A stretch of 64,000 nt of DNA, from NCBI GenBank assembly GCA_031081715.1, contig JAVHMA010000010.1, positions 20,713 through 84,712 on the forward strand, in the 5' to 3' direction. This DNA is from Armatimonadota bacterium. GTDB lineage: Bacteria; Sysuimicrobiota; Sysuimicrobiia; Sysuimicrobiales; Humicultoraceae. Position numbers and translations under genes: made by a program. Positions 33,678 through 42,802 of this stretch are shown piece after piece (the first letter of the stretch is position 1; every line of letters starts with the position of its first letter). The notes beneath the pieces were generated by a model that saw only the letters and a program-made list of their open reading frames with translations, searched no databases and was not told the origin of the DNA.

Positions 33678-35263
33678 GTGCCTGGCCCTGGCACCGGGCC
33701 GGCGGCGGCGAGCGAGTCCACGAGCGCCTCGACCGCCTCGATCGGGTACAGCAGAAACGGGTAGCCGCGGTACGCTCTGACCTCGGCGTCCTCGTCGTGC
33801 CGGTCCAGCCGCGCGAGGGCTTCCTGGGTCTCAGCGACCCGGTCCGCGACCACCGCGGCGAGGATGGTGTTGAGCTCGCGGATGCGCTGCGTCGCCGCGC
33901 GGCGTTCGCGCCGCGTCATCTCGCCCGCGCGCTCGAGCCGCCGGATGAGGTCCCACTTCTCCTCCACGAGCCCCCGGTGCGGCCCGCCGTCGGGGAGGAA
34001 CCGATCCGGGTTGTGCTGGAGGTCCAGCAGCAACCGCCGCAGACGCTGCCGCTCGGCGTCGATCGACCCGGCGCCGTCGAACGGCAGGTGGAGCGTCGCG
34101 GTCACCGCGACGTAGGCCGGCGGGGCCAGGCCGAGCCACTCGCGGATGATGGCGTCGGTCGCGCGGTCATAGCGGCCGCCGCCGACGCCATGGATGAACA
34201 GGTCGGCGACCACGAGCCGCACGAACGCGGTCAGGGTCAGCGCGCGCGGCCGGAGCGGCAGCGCCGCGAACCCCGGCGCGTCGGGGTCGGCCGGCACCTC
34301 TCCTACGGTCCGGCCGGATGCGACGAGCGCCCCCGACGCCGGCTGCACGAAGACCGGCCAGCGCCGCCCGGCCTCGACGAGCCAGAACGGCACCTCGACG
34401 AGCGTCTCCTCCACCGTCAGGTCGGGGAAGGGCTGTGCGGCCGTGCGCACGCCGTAGTGCTCGCGGTAACCCGCCAGGCACCGGTTGTGGATGGTCGCGA
34501 AACGCGGCGCATCGGCGAGCAGCGCGACCGCGAAGCGCCGGAACGCGCGGGTGCCGGCCAGGCGCGAGACCGGCAGGTCCACGTAGGGACGCGGGCCCTC
34601 CAGGGCGCGCCGAACCGCGGTGACCGCGCCGCCGAGGTCCGGACCGGCCTCGGGCGGTAGCAGCCTCCGCGCCCGCTCCCAGCCCGCGCGCACCGCCGGC
34701 TCGTCGATCGTGGCCAGCCGCTCGTCCACGGCCGCGACGAAGGCGCGCCAGGCCGCCGGCTGCGGCACGGGGATCGCCTCGATCGGGTGGTCGGGCCCGC
34801 CGTCAGCCAGCCGCAGCCGGTCGCGCCGCAGCCGCCCGTCGGCGCGCGGAATCTCAGCCGCGACCTCGTCGGCCGCGTCGCTGTCCACGATCACGTTGAG
34901 CCCGGTGCCCTCGGGCGGGACGGCGCGCGCCAGCGCCAGGTACTTCACCCAGATGCCCGGGTGCACGAGCAGCGGCTGGTGGCCGGTGGCGAGCACCACC
35001 TCCGACGGCCGCGACGCGACGGGCACGCGAAGGGACGCCGTGTACTGGGAGGCGAGCGCCAGGACCTCGGCGCGCGCCTCCCGCCGCAGCGCGCCGAGCC
35101 GGACGCCGCCGAGGGGGGTCATGGCGCGGTCCAGCAGGGCGCGGTTCGCGCGCGCCAGCTCGCCCCACGCGCGATACGCGGGCATTGCGACCGCCGCCGG
35201 CGAGGTCTCGGGAATCGCCAGATCGAACGCGGGCCAGACCGCCAGCCCGCCGGGGCCCGCCAT
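33674..35263 (-). CDS. BshC-like protein, possible bacillithiol cysteine ligase
   Basis: A 529-residue protein. The segment LATGHQPLLVHPGIWVK (91-107) resembles the nucleotide-site region of BshC (TGQQPGL...K), and a helical region (about 430-500, with EKWDLIRRLERAGEMTRRER) corresponds to the BshC coiled coil. BshC joins cysteine to glucosaminyl-malate in bacillithiol synthesis. Similarity elsewhere is weak, so this is a divergent member or a different Rossmann-type ligase. The gene next to it encodes a BshB1-type deacetylase, which performs the preceding step, and the two overlap (TGATG). This context supports the call more than the sequence does. Confidence 0.6.
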   Translation of the reverse strand: MAGPGGLAVWPAFDLAIPETSPAAVAMPAYRAWGELARANRALLDRAMTPLGGVRLGALRREARAEVLALASQYTASLRVPVASRPSEVVLATGHQPLLVHPGIWVKYLALARAVPPEGTGLNVIVDSDAADEVAAEIPRADGRLRRDRLRLADGGPDHPIEAIPVPQPAAWRAFVAAVDERLATIDEPAVRAGWERARRLLPPEAGPDLGGAVTAVRRALEGPRPYVDLPVSRLAGTRAFRRFAVALLADAPRFATIHNRCLAGYREHYGVRTAAQPFPDLTVEETLVEVPFWLVEAGRRWPVFVQPASGALVASGRTVGEVPADPDAPGFAALPLRPRALTLTAFVRLVVADLFIHGVGGGRYDRATDAIIREWLGLAPPAYVAVTATLHLPFDGAGSIDAERQRLRRLLLDLQHNPDRFLPDGGPHRGLVEEKWDLIRRLERAGEMTRRERRAATQRIRELNTILAAVVADRVAETQEALARLDRHDEDAEVRAYRGYPFLLYPIEAVEALVDSLAAAGPVPGPGT

Positions 35264-35946
35264 CAGACCAGACCGTCCCACCGCGCCAGGCCGATCTCCT
35301 CCCGACACGCGAAGGGCTCGCCGTAGCGGCGGCCGATCAACCGCCCCCAGTAGGCGGCGACCTCCTGGATTTCCTCGAGGATCCACGTGTTCCCGCGCTC
35401 CGGGCCGAACTGCGACGCGTAGGCACGGATCGCCGCCATCTTGGTCTCCATGTAGGGCGAGATGTCCACGATGAACGCGGGTTTCGTGTGCAGGCGGTAG
35501 TGCGTGCTGAAGAAGTGGTAGACGCGCGCCGGGTAGTGCGGCTCCCCGCGCAGGGTCGTCCGCGTGAGCTTGGCCGTAAACCGCGCGGCCTCGGCCAGCG
35601 CGCACGCGGCGACGTGGTCGGGGTGCGCGTCCACCCAGTACGGCACGGCCAGGACATCGGGCCGCACCTCACGGATCACCTCGGCCACCGCGGCGCGCGC
35701 CTCGATCGTGTCCTGCAGGGTGCGGTTGGGCAAATTCAGGGTCACGCGCCGGGTCAGGCCGAGCACGCGGGAGGCCTCGGCCGCCTCGGCTGCCCGCCGC
35801 TCGGGCGTGCCGATCGGGGTCGGCTCGCCGTTGGTGAGGTCGCAGATGGCGACCTCGTGGCCCTGCGCGTGCAGCAGGCAGATCGTGCCGCCCATCGCGA
35901 TCTCGACGTCGTCCGGGTGCGGTCCTATCGCGAGGATGCGAGCCAT
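35263..35946 (-). CDS. BshB1-type N-acetylglucosaminyl-malate deacetylase (PIG-L family)
   Basis: A 227-residue LmbE/PIG-L zinc deacetylase with the metal motif PHPDDVE (residues 9-15) and the second His site HPDH near residue 108. TNGEPTP, ARFTAKLTR and YWGRLIGRRYGEPF match the BshB1 subgroup. It removes acetate from N-acetylglucosaminyl-malate. The ATG at 35946 has a GGGAGG box; the 5' end lies inside the 3' end of the glycosyltransferase gene (22-base overlap). Confidence 0.85.
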   Translation of the reverse strand: MARILAIGPHPDDVEIAMGGTICLLHAQGHEVAICDLTNGEPTPIGTPERRAAEAAEASRVLGLTRRVTLNLPNRTLQDTIEARAAVAEVIREVRPDVLAVPYWVDAHPDHVAACALAEAARFTAKLTRTTLRGEPHYPARVYHFFSTHYRLHTKPAFIVDISPYMETKMAAIRAYASQFGPERGNTWILEEIQEVAAYWGRLIGRRYGEPFACREEIGLARWDGLV

Positions 35947-36635
35947 CGCGCCACCTCCCGGTCGAGCACCTCGAGGTAGTACCGCCGGCGGACCTCCGCG
36001 TCGTCCAGGCCGCCCCAGAACCGCCGCTCGGGGTTCTTGTAGATGCGGGCCGTGGCGAGCTCGACCACGCGCAGCCGGTGCGCGGCAGCCTGCACCCACA
36101 CCTGGAGCGGCAGGCCGTAGGACGGTTCGTCCAGACGGAAGGCCGCCAGCGCTGCGGCGCGGTACGCCTTGAACCCGCAGAACGCATCGGTGATCGGATA
36201 GCCCGTGATCGCCCGCACCCGCGCGGTCATCTCCTCGTTGAGTCGGCGGCGGTCGGGCGGTGCCGGGTCGCCGGCGGCCGCCGGGTCCACGTAGCGGCTG
36301 CCGGAAACAATGTCCGCGCCGGCCAGCGCCTCCAGGAACTGCGGAATCTGCCGGGGCTCGTGCTGCTCGTCGCAATCGAGCGTAACCACGGCCTCGTACC
36401 CGTGCGCCAGGGCGTAGGCGAACCCGTCGATGAGCGACTGCCCGTACCCCTCGTTCTCTGGGTGGGTGAGCACGCCGACCGAGGGGCGATCGCGCAGAAC
36501 AGCCGCCGAGCCGTCGGTCGACCCGTCGTCCACCACCAGCACGTCCGCGCCCCGGGCGTGGCGGCCGACCTCGTCGAGCACCCGGCCGACGGTCGCGGCC
36601 TCGTTGTAGAGAGGCAGGAGGACGAGCGTTCGCAT
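35925..36635 (-). CDS. Family 2 glycosyltransferase, DPM1-like
   Basis: A 236-residue GT-A fold enzyme: LLPLYNEAATVGRVL, the DDGSTDGS nucleotide motif, TLDCDEQHEP (in place of DxD) and SGSRY. No membrane helix. This subgroup often uses polyprenyl-phosphate or sugar acceptors. BshA, the usual bacillithiol glycosyltransferase, is a GT-B enzyme, so this is not BshA. Five bases from the HD-domain gene. Confidence 0.82.
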   Translation of the reverse strand: MRTLVLLPLYNEAATVGRVLDEVGRHARGADVLVVDDGSTDGSAAVLRDRPSVGVLTHPENEGYGQSLIDGFAYALAHGYEAVVTLDCDEQHEPRQIPQFLEALAGADIVSGSRYVDPAAAGDPAPPDRRRLNEEMTARVRAITGYPITDAFCGFKAYRAAALAAFRLDEPSYGLPLQVWVQAAAHRLRVVELATARIYKNPERRFWGGLDDAEVRRRYYLEVLDREVARWLASSR

Positions 36636-36640
36636 CGTCC

Positions 36641-37324
36641 CTAGAGCAGTTTCACGCCGTTGATCTGGAGCTTGAACCCGCAGCCCAGGAACGCCGCGGC
36701 GCGCCGGCACATGAGCATCCGGTCGAGGAAGATCTCGAAGTACTCCATGACCTGGGAGATGGTCGTGTCGATGGTGAGCTCGAGCGTCACGGTCTTGCTC
36801 TTCTCGTCCACCCGCAGGAAGGAGTGCTCCACCGCGTAGTTCACCCGGTCGTGGATGTCGAAGGCCGTCGGGTCAGGGTTGCGGACCCGCGTCCGGTGCA
36901 CGTCCGACTTGTCCGCCAGGATCACGGCCGCGCCCACGGGGCTGACGGCCTCGCCGTGTCGCTCCTCGTGGTTGCCGATCGCCCCCATCACAACGGCGCG
37001 CTCGTCGGCGCCCATTCCCAGCCGGCGGAGGATGCGGTCGGCGAGCAGGGCGCCGGTGTGCTCGTGGTTGGCCCGGCTGACCAGGTTGCCGATGTCGTGC
37101 AGGTAGGCGGCGATCGCCGCGAGCTGCGCGACGCGCTCCTCGGCGCCGAGTCGGCGCAGGACGTTGTAGGCGATGCTGGCGGTCAGGTTCGCGTGCCGGG
37201 GGCCGTGCTCGGTGTAGCCGATCACCCCGGTGTACTCGTTGGCCTTGGTGAGGAACGCCTCGACCTCCGCGTCGCGCTTGACGTCGTCGACCGTGGGGGT
37301 CGCGGCCGGACGCTCGTCCGTCAC
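36641..37324 (-). CDS. HD-domain phosphohydrolase
   Basis: A 227-residue protein with an HD domain: HGPRHANLTASIAYNVL, the HD pair in AYLHDIGN, NHEHTGALLA and IGNHEERHG, together a complete metal site. The C-terminal 70 residues have a strand-rich stretch (KTVTLELTIDTT) and a helix. Such proteins hydrolyse nucleotides or phospho-compounds; the substrate is unknown. The GTG start overlaps the yajC stop. Confidence 0.82.
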   Translation of the reverse strand: MTDERPAATPTVDDVKRDAEVEAFLTKANEYTGVIGYTEHGPRHANLTASIAYNVLRRLGAEERVAQLAAIAAYLHDIGNLVSRANHEHTGALLADRILRRLGMGADERAVVMGAIGNHEERHGEAVSPVGAAVILADKSDVHRTRVRNPDPTAFDIHDRVNYAVEHSFLRVDEKSKTVTLELTIDTTISQVMEYFEIFLDRMLMCRRAAAFLGCGFKLQINGVKLL

Positions 37325-37602
37325 TCCTCCCCCTTCGAGCGCACGTAGCTGACCGCGCCGCGGTCTGCCTTGACGCGGACGTTGGGCGCCAGGTCGAGGC
37401 TCAGCACGTCGTCCTTGATGTCGGAGATAGTAGCGTGGATTCCGCCGATGGTCACCACACGGTCCCCGCGCTTGAGGCCGTCGAGCATCTCGCGCCGCTT
37501 GCGCTGCTGCACCCGCTGTGGGCGGATCATCAGGAAGTAGAACACGGCGATGATCAGGACGTAGAACAGGATCACGAACTGCTGCCCCTGCTGCGCCGGC
37601 AT
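37321..37602 (-). CDS. yajC: Preprotein translocase subunit YajC
   Basis: 93 residues with one N-terminal helix (FVILFYVLIIAVFYFLMIRPQ), the YFLMIRPQ/KRR signature and a small beta domain (GDRVVTIGGIHATI). It assists the SecDF-YajC complex. The ATG at 37602 follows a GGAGG box. It is the first gene of the long minus-strand run. Confidence 0.93.
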   Translation of the reverse strand: MPAQQGQQFVILFYVLIIAVFYFLMIRPQRVQQRKRREMLDGLKRGDRVVTIGGIHATISDIKDDVLSLDLAPNVRVKADRGAVSYVRSKGEE

Positions 37603-37784
37603 CCATGCGCCTCCTGGCTGGGGATCGGGCATCAGGTTCTGCGGTGCGCGGCGCGGTCCCTGCTCACCACGCGGTCGCGTGCGCCGCCAGCACGCCGGCC
37701 GCTCGCGCGTCGTAGCGGTGCGGTAACGGGCGCCAGGGATGAGACAGCGCATCCACGCCGGGCTGAAGACGGAGCCGGCACGTG

Positions 37785-37813
37785 TTGCCGGTGACAGGAC
37801 GCCCGTGTAGAAT
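37785..37813 (+). promoter_or_regulatory. Strong candidate promoter for the alanine-rich hypothetical gene
   Basis: TTGCCG (37785-37790), a 17-base spacer and TAGAAT (37808-37813), with a GGGGAGGG ribosome-binding site and an ATG 25 bases further. The rest of the 236-base region up to yajC shows no clear minus-strand promoter. Confidence 0.6.
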
Positions 37814-37838
37814 GGCGGCGGAATCCGGGGAGGGACGC

Positions 37839-38447
37839 ATGAGCAACGAGGAACGCACGCCCGCGCCCGGGCGGCCCGCGGCGCCGGCCGGCGAGGCCCA
37901 GGCGGACGCGGGCGCCTCGCGCGAGGAGAAGATGGCCGCGATCCGCGCGCGCGTCGAGGCGCTGCGCGCGGCGCGCGGTGAGGCCGCGGCCGCACCCTCG
38001 GCTGCCACCCCGAAGGCACCCGAGGCGGCGGCCTCCCTGCCAGCGGGCGCTGCGCCCGCCGTCACGCCCCCACGGGCCGCGCCGGCGGCCCCGCGCGCCG
38101 CGGCCGCGCAGATCGAGGTGCCCGTGAGCTCGCTCAACCCCGGCGGTCGGCCGGGCACGCCGCCTGGGGCGCCGGCGCTCGAGGCCTTCGGCACCCTCAA
38201 CCAGAGCGTCGAGATTCGCGGGGAGGCCGGCGAGAACGAGAACCTCAAGAAGATCCTCGGGGGACTGGGCGCCTACCAGAACCCGCTGCGCGGCGGAGCC
38301 TGGCAGATCGACTACCGCTACTACGCCGAGGCCAAGCGCCGGCTCGAAGCTGCCGGCTACACGCTCGCCGAGCGGGACTACCTGGGCCGGCCGCTGGCCG
38401 CGTGGAACCCCGTGGCGCGCGGCTGGACGCGCGTCGAGCCCGGCTAG
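37839..38447 (+). CDS. Ala/Pro-rich hypothetical protein
   Basis: 202 residues. The first half is low-complexity, rich in Ala, Pro, Glu and Arg (EEKMAAIRARVEALRAARGE). The second half looks folded, with ENLKKILGGLGAYQNPLRGG, WQIDYRYYAEAKRRLEAAGY and a Trp-rich end. No signal peptide or membrane helix. I do not recognise it. It stands alone on the plus strand with its own promoter between two minus-strand operons. Confidence 0.75.
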   Translation: MSNEERTPAPGRPAAPAGEAQADAGASREEKMAAIRARVEALRAARGEAAAAPSAATPKAPEAAASLPAGAAPAVTPPRAAPAAPRAAAAQIEVPVSSLNPGGRPGTPPGAPALEAFGTLNQSVEIRGEAGENENLKKILGGLGAYQNPLRGGAWQIDYRYYAEAKRRLEAAGYTLAERDYLGRPLAAWNPVARGWTRVEPG

Positions 38448-38468
38448 AAGATAGCTCGGCCGTCTGCG

Positions 38469-39599
38469 TCACGGCCGGGGGCCGACCGTCACCCCCGTGT
38501 AGAAGTGGCGCAGGATCGCGGCGTGGTCGCGACCGGCGAGCGCCATGCCCCGCGCCCCCCACTGACTCAGCCCGACGCCGTGCCCCGAGCCGCGGCCGGC
38601 GAGTTCCACCGCGTCGCCGCCGAGCGCGCGGACCGCAAACAGCGTGCTGCGGACCACGCCGGCGCCGACCGCCAGCCGGAACTCCGCGCCGCGCATCTCG
38701 ACCGCCCCGCCGGTGGTCTGCAGCCGCACCGTCAGCGCGCGACCCGACGGGCTGGTGGAGGTCACCTCGATCGCCTGCAGCCCGGCGACCGGGCGGCCGG
38801 CGCGTTGCAGCGCGGCCTCGATGGCGCCGAACTCCAGGCGCACGGTCCACTCGTGGTTGGGCGCGTCGCGCGAGAAGGGATCGGGCACGCCGCGCAGGTG
38901 CGGCACCACGCTGCCCCAGACGTGCTCGCTGTTCTCGGTGGCGCCTCCGGAGTCGGCGTGGTAGGCGGCGAACGCCGGTCGGCCGTCGTAGAGGATCACC
39001 AGCCCGCGCGTCGCGTCCACCGCGGCGCTCGTGCGGGGGTCCTCGGCCGCGATACCGCCGTAGACCTGCGAGTCGGTCGTCGCCCGGACGTCGTAGCCCT
39101 CGACCGCGAACCGCCCGGAGCCGACCGCGGCGAGCGAGCGGGCGGCCACGGCCTGCGCGCGCAGGGCTTCTGCCGGCCATCGCGGGTCCATCTCGCTACG
39201 GACTACCCCGTACAGGTACTCCTCCATGCCGACCTCGTTGATGACGGTCAGCCGGCCACCGGCCGCCCGGCGGACCTCGACCGCGCCGCGGTACGGCCGG
39301 CCGTTCACCTGGAGCGGGCTGGCACGCGGCTCCACGCGCAGGGGCCCGGCGTAGACCGCGCCCTCGTGCTCGATGCCCGCCGCCGCCGCGCGAAACAGCA
39401 GGCGGCCGCCCCCGCGGCCCACACGCCGGTCGGCCGCGACGTCCACCAGGTCAACAGGCCCGGTCGAGGCAATCGTGACCAGGTCCTGGTCCAGCAGGAG
39501 ACCGACGCGCACGGTCCACAACGGCTGCGCAAGCGCAGGCCCCGGGGCGAGGGCGGCGCAGAGCAACCCGACGACGGCGAGAGCGGCCGTGCGGTACAC
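38469..39599 (-). CDS. SpoIID/LytB-domain protein
   Basis: A 376-residue exported protein: signal peptide (about 1-24, ending ALAQP), then a SpoIID/LytB domain (NEVGMEEYLYGVV, MDPRWPAEALRAQAVAARS, YHADSGGATENSEHVWG, GRGSGHGVGLSQWGARGMA). SpoIID is a lytic transglycosylase acting on denuded peptidoglycan in endospore formers; homologues also occur in non-sporulating bacteria. The GTG at 39599 is two bases after the DUF2905 stop. The order with ruvB is that of Clostridia-like genomes. Confidence 0.88.
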   Translation of the reverse strand: MYRTAALAVVGLLCAALAPGPALAQPLWTVRVGLLLDQDLVTIASTGPVDLVDVAADRRVGRGGGRLLFRAAAAGIEHEGAVYAGPLRVEPRASPLQVNGRPYRGAVEVRRAAGGRLTVINEVGMEEYLYGVVRSEMDPRWPAEALRAQAVAARSLAAVGSGRFAVEGYDVRATTDSQVYGGIAAEDPRTSAAVDATRGLVILYDGRPAFAAYHADSGGATENSEHVWGSVVPHLRGVPDPFSRDAPNHEWTVRLEFGAIEAALQRAGRPVAGLQAIEVTSTSPSGRALTVRLQTTGGAVEMRGAEFRLAVGAGVVRSTLFAVRALGGDAVELAGRGSGHGVGLSQWGARGMALAGRDHAAILRHFYTGVTVGPRP

Positions 39600-39601
39600 G
39601 G

Positions 39602-39817
39602 TCAGCGCCGCAAGACGAGGTTCGCGACGATGGTCAGGACAAGGCTCAGCAGGACCATCGTTCCCAGCGGGATGAACACCGTGAGGCCCGGCCGCTCGAG
39701 CACGATGTCGCCGGGGAGCCGGGGCAGCCGGCCGGCGAGCGTGACCGCGAGTCCGAGCGCGATCAAGACCACGCCGGCCAGGACGAGCAGCCGGCCGAGC
39801 GAGGCGAACGGGCTCAT
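39602..39817 (-). CDS. DUF2905 two-helix membrane protein
   Basis: 71 residues: two membrane helices around the conserved segment [19 protein letters not shown] with [15 protein letters not shown] after it, the hallmark of DUF2905. Function unknown in the family. The ATG overlaps the ruvB stop (ATGA); a GTG nine bases upstream is possible. Confidence 0.85.
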   Translation of the reverse strand: MSPFASLGRLLVLAGVVLIALGLAVTLAGRLPRLPGDIVLERPGLTVFIPLGTMVLLSLVLTIVANLVLRR

Positions 39818-40842
39818 GTCTGCCACAGGCTGTGCTGCCTGGACGCCTCGGGCGCCGGGAGGCCGAGGTGCGCCGAGGCCGCGGCGGTCGCCCGACGCCC
39901 CGCCGGCGTGCGCACGACCAGGCCGGCCTTGAGCAGGAACGGCTCCACGACCTCCTCCAGTGTCTCGGGGTCCTCGTGCAGCGAGGCGGCGAGCGCGTCG
40001 ATGCCCGCCGGCCCACCGCCGTAGACCTGGATGAGCACGCGCAACAGGTCGCGGTCGAGCCCGTCGAGCCCGGCCTCGTCCACGCCCTCGAAGTCCAGCG
40101 CCTCGCGCGCCGCCTCGCGCGTGATGACCCCGTCGCCGCGCACCTGCGCGTAGTCGCGGACACGGCGGAGCAGACGGTTGGCGATGCGCGGCGTGCCGCG
40201 CGCGCGCCGCGCGATCTCCTCATCGCCCCCGGACCGGATGACCACGCCCAGGATGCCGGCCGACCGCCGCACGACCTGCGCCAGCTCCTCGACCGTGAAG
40301 AAGTCCAGGTGGTGGAAGATGCCGAACCGCTCGCGCAACGGCGAGGACAGCAGCCCGGCGCGCGTAGTCGCCCCCACCAGCGTGAACGGCCGGAGCTGGT
40401 AGCGCAGCGTGCGCGCGTGCGGCCCCTTGTCGATCACGAAGTGGACGCAGAAGTCTTCCATGGCCGGGTAGAGCAGCTCCTCGACGGCCCGCGGCAGCCG
40501 GTGGATCTCGTCGATGAACAGGACGTCGCCGGCGTTCAGGTTGGTCAGGATACCCATCAGGTCGCCGCCACGCTCCAGCGCCGGGCCGCTGGTGGCGACC
40601 ACCTCGGCGCCCATCTCGTGCGCGACCACGTTGGCCAGCGTGGTCTTTCCCAGGCCCGGCGGCCCGTGCAGGAGGACGTGGTCGAGCGACTCGCCCCGGC
40701 CGCGCGCCGCCTCGATGCTGATGCGCAGCCCCTCGATCACGCGCCCCTGGCCGATGCACTCGTCCAGGGTGCGCGGCCGGAGGCTGCGCAGAACGTGCTC
40801 CTCGTCGGACGTCGCCTGCAGGTCGAGCCGCTGGCGGCTCAT
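39814..40842 (-). CDS. ruvB: Holliday junction branch-migration ATPase RuvB
   Basis: 342 residues with Walker [10 protein letters not shown] (60-68), Walker B FIDEIHRL, sensor 1 GATTRAG and a C-terminal winged helix. Works as hexamers with RuvA. The ATG overlaps the ruvA stop. Confidence 0.97.
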   Translation of the reverse strand: MSRQRLDLQATSDEEHVLRSLRPRTLDECIGQGRVIEGLRISIEAARGRGESLDHVLLHGPPGLGKTTLANVVAHEMGAEVVATSGPALERGGDLMGILTNLNAGDVLFIDEIHRLPRAVEELLYPAMEDFCVHFVIDKGPHARTLRYQLRPFTLVGATTRAGLLSSPLRERFGIFHHLDFFTVEELAQVVRRSAGILGVVIRSGGDEEIARRARGTPRIANRLLRRVRDYAQVRGDGVITREAAREALDFEGVDEAGLDGLDRDLLRVLIQVYGGGPAGIDALAASLHEDPETLEEVVEPFLLKAGLVVRTPAGRRATAAASAHLGLPAPEASRQHSLWQT

Positions 40843-41459
40843 GGCTCGCTCCCCCGCTCCAGCCGGTAGACCTCCTGGAACAACGCCTCGGCTGAGTCGA
40901 TCGACGGCGCCCGGCGCAGGGCCTCGTCGACCATCGTGCGCGCTTCCGCGGCGCGGTGCCCGAGCTGGCGGACCAGGATCTCGATCACCTCCTGGCGGAA
41001 GTCGGGCGCGGGCGGCCCCTCGGGCGGCGCCGCCTCGCGCAGCAGCGCGTACTTGCCCATCTTCCCGTGGAGCTGGGCGATCACCTTCTCGGCGGTCCGG
41101 CCGCCGATGCCGGGCAGGCGGCGGAGGAACGCGACGTCGCGGCGCTCGATGGCGTCCGCGATCTCGTGCACCTGCCGCACCATGGCGCGCACGGCGCGGG
41201 TGGGGCCGACGCCGTCCACGGTGATGAACCGCTCGAAGAACTCCTGCTCCACCTCGCGCAGGAACCCGACCAGTAGCGGCCGCGGCTGGTTGGGGGTCGC
41301 GTGGTACGAGATGAACAGCTCCACCGTACCGTCACCGGCGGCCGCGAGCCCGGCCTCCACCACCGCGGGCAGCGCCACCTCGTAGCCTACGCCGCCGGTC
41401 TCGATCACGATCATGCCCTCGCCGCGCCGCACCACCCGGCCGCGCAGGTAGCCGATCAC
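40839..41459 (-). CDS. ruvA: Holliday junction-binding protein RuvA
   Basis: 206 residues with the N-terminal OB fold ([17 protein letters not shown]), helix-hairpin-helix segments ([13 protein letters not shown]) and the C-terminal UBA-like domain. The GTG start overlaps the ruvC stop. Confidence 0.96.
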   Translation of the reverse strand: MIGYLRGRVVRRGEGMIVIETGGVGYEVALPAVVEAGLAAAGDGTVELFISYHATPNQPRPLLVGFLREVEQEFFERFITVDGVGPTRAVRAMVRQVHEIADAIERRDVAFLRRLPGIGGRTAEKVIAQLHGKMGKYALLREAAPPEGPPAPDFRQEVIEILVRQLGHRAAEARTMVDEALRRAPSIDSAEALFQEVYRLERGSEP

Positions 41460-42007
41460 GCCCGACCCCGCAGCCGGTGCAACCCGGCGTACGCCAGCGC
41501 CAGCGCGTCGGCGGCGTGGGGGTCGGCGACGCGGCGCACCCCGAGCAGCGTGCGCACCGCAGCCTGCACCTGCGCCTTGCTGGCCCGGCCGCTGCCCGTC
41601 ACGGCCCGCTTCACGGCGCCGGGCGCGAGCGCGACGACGGGCACGCGGTGCGCGGCCGCGGCCAGCCAGATGACACCCTGCGCCTGGCCGAGCGCGATGG
41701 CCGCCCGCGGAAACTCACGGTGGACGAACAGGTCCTCCAGAGAGATGGCCGCCGGCCGCAGCTCACGGAGCAGCCCGTCCACCTCGCGGAAGAGACCCTG
41801 GAGGCGACGGCCCAGGTCGCCCCGGGCGGGGGTCGCCAGCACGCCGGCCTCGCGGATTCGGGGACGTCCATCTTCCATGAAGAGGGCGCCGTAACCGGTG
41901 CGGCGGAGGCCCGGGTCGAGCCCGAGCACAAGCGGACGTGGGCCCGCCCGGGCGCGATCGGTTCCGGGCGGGCGAGGAGGACGGGTACGCACGATGGCCG
42001 CCGGCAT
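41456..42007 (-). CDS. ruvC: Crossover junction endonuclease RuvC
   Basis: 183 residues with the catalytic acids in GLDPGLRRTGYG, LEDLF and DPHAADALALA. Cuts Holliday junctions symmetrically. The ATG at 42007 gives a 28-residue Arg/Pro-rich extension before the fold; a start closer to the first strand is possible, but no better codon with an RBS is evident. Confidence 0.95.
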   Translation of the reverse strand: MPAAIVRTRPPRPPGTDRARAGPRPLVLGLDPGLRRTGYGALFMEDGRPRIREAGVLATPARGDLGRRLQGLFREVDGLLRELRPAAISLEDLFVHREFPRAAIALGQAQGVIWLAAAAHRVPVVALAPGAVKRAVTGSGRASKAQVQAAVRTLLGVRRVADPHAADALALAYAGLHRLRGRA

Positions 42008-42043
42008 GATCGAACCTGCGTTCGAGTATAGCACGCGGCGGGC

Positions 42044-42787
42044 TCAGCCCACCTGCTGCATGATCTCGTCGGGGATGTCGAAGTTGGCGTGCACGGCCTG
42101 GACGTCGTCGTGCTCCTCCAGCGCGTCCATCAGCCGGAGTACCTGCTGAGCGTCCTTCCCCTCCACGCGCACGGTGTTCTTCGGCTGCATGGTGACCTGC
42201 GCCGCGGTCACGGTGAAGCCCCGCGTGGCGAGCGCGTCCTTCACCTTGTAGGTGACCTCGGGCCGGGTGGTGATCTCGAATCCATCCTCGGTGGTGCGGA
42301 CGTCCTCGCCGCCGGCCTCCAGCGCCGCGAGCAGCACATCGTCCTCGGTGTGCCCATCGCGTGCGACCGTCACGAGACCCAACCGGTCGAACATCCAGGC
42401 CACCGACCCGCCGCCGAGGGTCGCGCCATGGCGGCTGAAGATGGCACGGATCTCCCCCGCGGTACGGTTCCGGTTGTCGGTCAGCGCCTCGACCATGACG
42501 GCGACCCCACCCGGGGCGTACCCCTCGTAGACGACCGTCTCGTAGGAAGCGCCCTGGAGTTCGCCGGCCCCGCGCTGGATGGCGCGCTGGATGTTGTCGT
42601 TGGGCATCCCGGCGTCGCGCGCGCGGTCGATGGCGGTGCGCAGGCGCGCGTTCGCGTCAGGGTTGCTGCCGCCCTCCTTGGCGGCGACCATGATCTCGCG
42701 GGCCATCTTGCTGAAGAGCCGGCCACGAACCTGGTCCATCTTCTGTTTCTTGATCTTGATGTTGTGCCACTTGGAGTGCCCGGACAT
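42044..42787 (-). CDS. yebC: YebC/TACO1 family protein
   Basis: 247 residues beginning MSGHSKWHNIKIKKQKMD, a near-perfect YebC start, and keeping GGSNPDANARLR and GYAPGGVAVMVEALTDNRNRT. Members act in transcription control or in translation of proline-rich stretches. It lies 36 bases before ruvC. Confidence 0.96.
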   Translation of the reverse strand: MSGHSKWHNIKIKKQKMDQVRGRLFSKMAREIMVAAKEGGSNPDANARLRTAIDRARDAGMPNDNIQRAIQRGAGELQGASYETVVYEGYAPGGVAVMVEALTDNRNRTAGEIRAIFSRHGATLGGGSVAWMFDRLGLVTVARDGHTEDDVLLAALEAGGEDVRTTEDGFEITTRPEVTYKVKDALATRGFTVTAAQVTMQPKNTVRVEGKDAQQVLRLMDALEEHDDVQAVHANFDIPDEIMQQVG

Positions 42788-42802
42788 GGTGACGCCCCCT
42801 CC

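Noticed and set aside
36641..37606. Long N-terminal extension of the HD-domain protein to 37606
   Set aside because: The upstream part is the shadow of yajC; the GTG at 37324 overlaps the yajC stop and starts the real domain.
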